The position numbers and the translations under genes were made by a program. A model generated the notes under the pieces. The model searched no databases. It had not been told where the DNA came from and was given only the letters and a program-made list of their open reading frames with translations. From Fusobacterium sp. (GTDB lineage: Bacteria > Fusobacteriota > Fusobacteriia > Fusobacteriales > Fusobacteriaceae), in contig JAHHSZ010000064.1 of NCBI GenBank assembly GCA_020024915.1, forward strand, positions 1 through 10,422: a stretch of 10,422 bases of DNA, in the 5' to 3' direction. Below are positions 6,663 through 10,422 of the stretch, one piece after another; the first letter of the stretch is position 1, and every line of letters begins with the position of its first letter.

Positions 6663-9374
6663 CTACTTTGTTTCAGCCCAATTTACTCCAATATTAGTAT
6701 TTATCTCCAATGGAACACTTTCAAATTTCACTGTTGTTTTCATTATTCTCTCAATCTCTTCTCTATAAATCTCAACCTTATCTTTTTCAATTTCAAATAT
6801 CAATTCATCATGAACTTGTAAAAGTAGTGATATTCCATTTTTATCTTTTAAGTAGCTATATAATTCAATCATAACTTTTTTTATTATCTCAGCAGCAGTT
6901 CCTTGAATCACACTGTTAACTGCCATTCTCTCAGCTTGGTTTCTTATATTTTTATTTTTAGAGTTAATTCCTTCGATTATTCTTTTTCTTCCAAAATATG
7001 TTTCAGTATAACCATTTTTCTCTGTAAATTCTATTATCTTTCTTTCAAACTCCTTTACTTTAGGATATTGATTAAAGTATCTATCTATATACTCTCCAGC
7101 TTCCTTTTGATTTATTCCCAATTCTTTAGCCAACCCAAAAGCTGTTTTTCCATATATTATACTAAAGTTTATAGTTTTAGCTATGGTTCTTTGCTCTCTT
7201 GAAACTTCCTCATCATCACCCAATTCAAATATTCTTCTAGCTGTCAAACTGTGTAAATCCATATTATTCTGATAAGCAGATCTCAAATTCTCATCTTCAG
7301 ACATCTGTGCCAATACTCTTAACTCTATCTGTGAATAATCTATTCCCATTAAGACACTATCTTTTCCAGCTACAAACCCCTGTCTAATCTTTATTCCCTC
7401 ATCACTTTTTACAGGAATATTTTGTAAATTTGGATCTGAAGATGAAAGTCTACCTGTTGTTGTCCCAATTTGATTGAAAGTAGTGTGTACTCTATCATCT
7501 TTATCTCTCAATTTTGGAATTGCATCTACATAGGTATTTTTTAATTTTGTTAGCTTTCTATATTCTAATATATATTTGGCTATACTCGCCCCATCAGCTT
7601 TTAACTTTTCCAAAACCTCTTCATCTGTAGAAAGTCCTGTTTTTGTTTTCTTTACAGGTGGAAGATTCAATTTGAAGAAAAGTATCTCTCCTAACTGCTT
7701 TGGTGAATTGATATTAAACTCCTCATCAGCCTCTCTATAGATCTCTTTTTGTAATTTTTCTATAGCTAAGGCTAACTCCTCACCATATTTTGAGAAATAA
7801 TCTGGATCTATTTTTATCCCCTTTATTTCCATAGCTGAAAGTATTGAAATCAATGGCATCTCTACCTCTTTTAATATTCCCATTAAATTTTTTGATTCCA
7901 ATTCCTCTTTTAAAGAGTCGTAACACTCTAATAACCCCATAGTTCTTTGACATAGATATTTTCCAAGCTCTTCCTTAGCTAGGTTTTCTGGCTTTTCTTT
8001 TCCAAACTTTTCCACATAGTTATCCAATTGTACACCTGTTAACTGCTCTATAGGTATATCTATGCTCTCTTTTGTTTGTGAGCTAATCAAGTGGTAAGCT
8101 AACATCAAATCCATCTCACACTTATCAATCTTGATCCCATTATTTAAAAGATTTTTTAAGTTATAAGTTATAACTTCTCCATTGAAATTATTAAAAAACT
8201 CATTGATATCCTCTATTTTAAGAGAGTTATCACTCTTCGGTACAAACTCTGTAAATAAAGATATATTCTCACCTAAAACATTGTTATTTTTTAAAGGATA
8301 GTAATAATCTCTATCATATGAACTCATTGCTATTCCATTTTCTGTATAGTAGATAGAGATAAGATTTTTCTCTTTCATTTCTGATTTAAAACTCTTAAAA
8401 TTTTCTTTGTTTTCTAATAATTTGAACTTTCTCTCTTGAGACACTCCTTGAATCTTCTTACTTCCCTCTTCCAAACTATCCTCTGTATTTTCAAGTCCCA
8501 TCTTTCTAATTAGAGCTTTAAACTCTAAAACTTTAAACAGTTCATATAACTTTTCACTATCTATTTCATAGGTTAAACTCTCCAAATTAAACTCTAAAGG
8601 AACATCTTGACATATTATTGCCAACTCTCTACTCATAAAAGCTATCTCTTTATCCTCTTTTAAATTAGCTATCAATGCCTTACCTATTCCTGGAATTTCA
8701 GTAAGAGAATCTATATTTTCATATATTCCCTCTAAATCTCCGTATTTTTCCAACAGTGGTATAGCTTTTTTAGGTCCAATTTTTCTAACACCGGGAATAC
8801 CATCACTAGAATCTCCTATCAATCCAAAAAGATCTGGAATCTTATGAGAAGGTACACCCAAATAATTGATGACATCTTTATCATCTCTTATTATTTTAAA
8901 TCTTTCTCCTCCCTCTCCTTTTCCAAGTAGTGCTACATTTATATTTGAATCTATTATCTGTGACAGGTCCTTATCTCCAGTCACCACATAAACCTCTACC
9001 CCTTGATCTGAAAGATTCTTTGCAAGAGTTCCTAAAACATCATCAGCTTCATACCCATCAATTTTGAATCTTGAGATATTGTAACAATCTAGTAACTCCT
9101 CTATTCTTGGTATTTGAAGTATTAAATCTTCAGGGGCAGCTTCTCTTTGTGCTTTATAATCACTATATAACTCACTTCTTTTTAGAGAGGCTCTTTTCAC
9201 GTCAAAAGCAGCTCCTATATAATCAGGAGCAAACTCTTTTATTATACTCATTAAAGTATTTATAAATCCATATATAGCTCCTGTAGGTTCTGTCTTAGTT
9301 CGAAAATTCATATTGGCAAAATATGCTCTATACATTATTGCACTTACATCTAAAAGTACAGCTTTTTTCTTCAT
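6663..9374 (-). CDS. polA: DNA polymerase I, 5' nuclease and polymerase active, proofreading domain degenerate
   Basis: The 903-residue family A polymerase fills gaps and removes RNA primers in lagging-strand synthesis and repair. The 5' nuclease domain (about 1-290) keeps D9, GYEADD (107-112), TGDKDLSQ (132-139) and GDSSDGIPGVRKIGPKKA (187-204), all with the metal-binding acidic residues. The middle region (about 310-490) aligns with the 3'-5' exonuclease domain but lacks its catalytic residues. YYTE (342-345) stands near the DxE position, NLKNL (405-409) replaces NLKYD, and Y473 is followed at +4 by R477 instead of Asp. It is therefore probably non-proofreading, like Taq and Bacillus stearothermophilus Pol I. 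The polymerase domain has motif A DYSQIELR (679-686), motif B with R729, K733, F737 and Y741, and motif C QVHDEL (853-858). The residue after F737 is Ser where Gly is usual. AGGGAGGAG precedes the ATG closely, and an extended -10 promoter lies about 35 bp upstream. It is the first gene of the operon. Confidence 0.98.
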   Translation of the reverse strand: MKKKAVLLDVSAIMYRAYFANMNFRTKTEPTGAIYGFINTLMSIIKEFAPDYIGAAFDVKRASLKRSELYSDYKAQREAAPEDLILQIPRIEELLDCYNISRFKIDGYEADDVLGTLAKNLSDQGVEVYVVTGDKDLSQIIDSNINVALLGKGEGGERFKIIRDDKDVINYLGVPSHKIPDLFGLIGDSSDGIPGVRKIGPKKAIPLLEKYGDLEGIYENIDSLTEIPGIGKALIANLKEDKEIAFMSRELAIICQDVPLEFNLESLTYEIDSEKLYELFKVLEFKALIRKMGLENTEDSLEEGSKKIQGVSQERKFKLLENKENFKSFKSEMKEKNLISIYYTENGIAMSSYDRDYYYPLKNNNVLGENISLFTEFVPKSDNSLKIEDINEFFNNFNGEVITYNLKNLLNNGIKIDKCEMDLMLAYHLISSQTKESIDIPIEQLTGVQLDNYVEKFGKEKPENLAKEELGKYLCQRTMGLLECYDSLKEELESKNLMGILKEVEMPLISILSAMEIKGIKIDPDYFSKYGEELALAIEKLQKEIYREADEEFNINSPKQLGEILFFKLNLPPVKKTKTGLSTDEEVLEKLKADGASIAKYILEYRKLTKLKNTYVDAIPKLRDKDDRVHTTFNQIGTTTGRLSSSDPNLQNIPVKSDEGIKIRQGFVAGKDSVLMGIDYSQIELRVLAQMSEDENLRSAYQNNMDLHSLTARRIFELGDDEEVSREQRTIAKTINFSIIYGKTAFGLAKELGINQKEAGEYIDRYFNQYPKVKEFERKIIEFTEKNGYTETYFGRKRIIEGINSKNKNIRNQAERMAVNSVIQGTAAEIIKKVMIELYSYLKDKNGISLLLQVHDELIFEIEKDKVEIYREEIERIMKTTVKFESVPLEINTNIGVNWAETK

Positions 9375-9408
9375 TTTCTCCTCCCTATTCTCTTTATTTT
9401 ACTGTATT

Positions 9409-9417
9409 ATTATATCA
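9409..9417 (-). promoter_or_regulatory. extended -10 promoter for the polA operon
   Basis: On the minus strand, TGATATAAT is a perfect extended -10 (TGnTATAAT), about 35 bp upstream of the polA ATG. It would give a leader of roughly 25-30 nt. No good -35 is visible at 17-bp spacing: 9432-9437 reads AAGCAA, 2 of 6 matches. The extended -10 would have to compensate. This is the only promoter-like sequence I see before the seven-gene run. Confidence 0.6.
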
Positions 9418-9440
9418 TAAATACCATTTTTTTGCTTTAA

Positions 9441-9463
9441 TATTTTTATGCAAAATAAAAATA
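9441..9463. repeat. perfect 9-bp inverted repeat between the divergent polA and ssb promoters
   Basis: The arms are TATTTTTAT (9441-9449) and ATAAAAATA (9455-9463), separated by GCAAA. They lie between the two divergent promoters, 6 bp from the ssb -35 box and a few bp from the polA -35 region. The arms are pure A/T, so chance is a real possibility in this background. It could be an operator or an UP-like A/T element serving both promoters. It is not followed by a T tract that would make it a convincing terminator. Confidence 0.35.
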
Positions 9464-9469
9464 AATAAT

Positions 9470-9498
9470 GTGACTTAATATTATTTTTGTGTTATAAT
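9470..9498 (+). promoter_or_regulatory. ssb promoter with consensus extended -10
   Basis: TATAAT at 9493-9498 is preceded by TGT, making a perfect extended -10 (TGTTATAAT). Exactly 17 bp upstream, GTGACT (9470-9475) matches the -35 consensus at 4 of 6 positions, including the central TGAC. Transcription would begin about 9505, giving a leader of about 28 nt that contains AGGAGGT (9520-9526). Confidence 0.7.
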
Positions 9499-9532
9499 TA
9501 GTTAAAGATAGAAATTAACAGGAGGTAACAAT

Positions 9533-9949
9533 ATGAATGTTGTTGTTCTAGTTGGAAGATTAACAAGAGACCCAGAGTTAAAATTTGGACAGAGTGGTAA
9601 AGCATACTCAAGATTTTCCTTAGCAATAGATAGACCTTTCTCTAAAGGGGAAACTGATTTTATCAACTGTGTTGCTTTTGGAAAAACTGCTGAACTTATT
9701 GGTGAATATCTTAGAAAAGGTAGAAAAGTTGGTGTCAATGGAAGACTTCAAATGAATAGATTTGAGATGAATGGAGAAAAGAGAACATCTTATGATGTTT
9801 TAGTTGAAACTGTTGAATTCTTAGAATCTAAAGGTTCAAATGATTCTATGGGAGGATATGAACCTGAATACTCTTCCACTCCAGCCAAACCAGCTGTAAA
9901 AGAGGTAGAAGAGATACCTTATGAAGATGATGACGAGTTCCCATTCTAA
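9533..9949 (+). CDS. ssb: single-stranded DNA-binding protein
   Basis: The 138-residue protein is a bacterial SSB that forms homotetramers, coats single-stranded DNA in replication, recombination and repair, and recruits partner enzymes through its tail. The OB fold (about 1-100) begins MNVVVLVGRLTRDPELKF, typical of the family. It also carries FINCVAFGKTAELIGEYLRKG (43-63) and VNGRLQMNRFEMNGEK (68-83). A short linker of about 25 residues, Gly/Ser/Pro-rich, leads to the acidic tip EDDDEFPF (131-138), the conserved protein-docking peptide, so the C terminus is intact. The length is on the short side because of the brief linker. AGGAGGT sits 6 nt before the ATG. The gene stands alone, not within the rpsF-ssb-rpsR cluster common elsewhere. 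It is transcribed away from polA, another replication gene, and ends at a strong terminator 4 nt after the stop. Confidence 0.97.
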   Translation: MNVVVLVGRLTRDPELKFGQSGKAYSRFSLAIDRPFSKGETDFINCVAFGKTAELIGEYLRKGRKVGVNGRLQMNRFEMNGEKRTSYDVLVETVEFLESKGSNDSMGGYEPEYSSTPAKPAVKEVEEIPYEDDDEFPF

Positions 9950-9953
9950 TTGA

Positions 9954-9985
9954 AAAAATGATCCTGTAAACATAGGATCATTTTT
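9954..9985. terminator. bidirectional rho-independent terminator shared by ssb and the lipoprotein gene
   Basis: AAAAATGATCCT (9954-9965) pairs perfectly with AGGATCATTTTT (9974-9985), a 12-bp stem with an 8-nt loop. On the plus strand it lies just after the ssb stop and runs into CTTTTATTTT. On the minus strand it begins 3 nt after the lipoprotein stop and ends in six T residues. Both converging transcripts can use it. Confidence 0.92.
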
Positions 9986-9988
9986 CTT

Positions 9989-10402
9989 TTATTTTGTGTA
10001 AAAATCTAAATTAGGTGATATTCCAAAACCTGTAGTAACTGATTTTGTTTTACTTTTTGATCTTGTATGTGTAGTTGTTCTACTTTCACTTGTTGTAATA
10101 CTTCCTGTTCCAAAGTTTGATACATTAGTATTTGATACTGTATTTGACATACTATTTATATCTGTTTTTGTTCTACTATGTGTCTTGCTCTTTCCAAAGC
10201 TTGGAATTATCTCTGGATAATTGTATAGTGTTGTTGCTATAAATGTATCTAATATCAAAGATCTATTTTCAGTATTGTTTTTTCTATTATATGCATCATT
10301 CATTCTTGTGTAAGTTCCACCCTCTGTATTTGTACATCCTATCATAATTACTCCCAATATAAAAATAATTACTAACTTTAAAACTTTTTTTCCTTTTAAC
10401 AT
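9989..10402 (-). CDS. small Ser/Thr-rich lipoprotein of unknown function
   Basis: I do not recognise this 137-residue protein. The N terminus is a lipoprotein signal: basic MLKGKKVLK, a hydrophobic core (10-21), then a lipobox-like IMIGC with the acylated cysteine at residue 23. The mature protein would be anchored to a membrane surface. Residues 24-48 are polar and Asn-rich. Residues 49-70 (SLILDTFIATTLYNYPEIIPSFG) are the only moderately hydrophobic stretch and may be a small folded or amphipathic element. From 71 to about 123 it is low-complexity, rich in Ser, Thr, Lys and Asn, with two similar basic patches (KSKTHSRTKT at 71-80 and THTRSKSKTK at 111-120). The end is TGFGISPNLDFYTK. A GGAGGAG lies just upstream of the ATG, and the stop abuts the shared terminator, so expression is plausible. 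Its promoter would lie beyond the window end. The -3 lipobox position is Met where Leu is usual. Confidence 0.75.
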   Translation of the reverse strand: MLKGKKVLKLVIIFILGVIMIGCTNTEGGTYTRMNDAYNRKNNTENRSLILDTFIATTLYNYPEIIPSFGKSKTHSRTKTDINSMSNTVSNTNVSNFGTGSITTSESRTTTHTRSKSKTKSVTTGFGISPNLDFYTK

Positions 10403-10422
10403 TACTCCTCCTATAACAATTT

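Noticed and set aside
9375..9532. Possible replication origin in the AT-rich polA-ssb gap
   Set aside because: I see no DnaA-box-like repeats (TTATCCACA type), and the neighbouring genes are not dnaA or dnaN. The A/T richness is explained by two divergent promoters.
9502..9738. A 78-codon minus-strand open frame antisense to ssb
   Set aside because: It covers the conserved OB-fold coding sequence on the other strand, with no separate promoter or ribosome binding site.
10015..10190. DNA-level tandem repeat in the Ser/Thr-rich lipoprotein region
   Set aside because: The similar basic patches are short and imperfect, and no regular DNA repeat unit could be found by eye.

Overview
This is a strongly AT-rich window (by eye about 30% G+C). 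Purine-rich Shine-Dalgarno sequences precede most genes, and the genes are tightly packed. WhiA, a bifunctional RibF, ScpA, a CorA with the long Thermotoga-type layout, and a lipoprotein occur together with this composition. That best fits a member of the Fusobacteriota (Fusobacterium or a close relative such as Cetobacterium). A low-GC Firmicute is the main alternative. The assignment is inferred from protein style and gene content, not from a database match.

Positions 49-9374 hold seven minus-strand genes, read from right to left: polA (DNA polymerase I), whiA, ribF (riboflavin kinase/FAD synthetase), scpA (condensin kleisin), murJ (lipid II flippase), a gamma-class adenine-N6 DNA methyltransferase, and corA (Mg2+/Co2+ channel). 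Gaps are 16 and 2 nt, then a 10-nt overlap, then 11 nt, a 1-nt overlap and 20 nt, so one long operon is likely. It would start at an extended -10 promoter at about 9409-9417 and end at a weak A/T-rich hairpin at 4-36. The operon joins DNA repair and replication, chromosome segregation, wall-precursor export, flavin cofactor synthesis and divalent-cation transport. Most products are housekeeping. The methyltransferase is the one accessory-looking member.

The 158-bp gap at 9375-9532 is a divergent promoter region between polA (minus) and ssb (plus). It carries an extended -10 element for each gene and a perfect 9-bp inverted repeat between them. ssb (9533-9949) encodes a single-stranded DNA-binding protein with an intact acidic C-terminal tip. 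It converges on a small, Ser/Thr-rich, unrecognised lipoprotein gene (9989-10402, minus), and the two share one bidirectional terminator at 9954-9985.

I found no mobile element, CRISPR array, RNA gene or clear defence cluster. Most of the window is ordinary core genome. The points most worth a second look are the apparently solitary methyltransferase inside a housekeeping operon, the inverted repeat between the polA and ssb promoters, the unknown lipoprotein, and a DNA polymerase I whose proofreading residues are lost.
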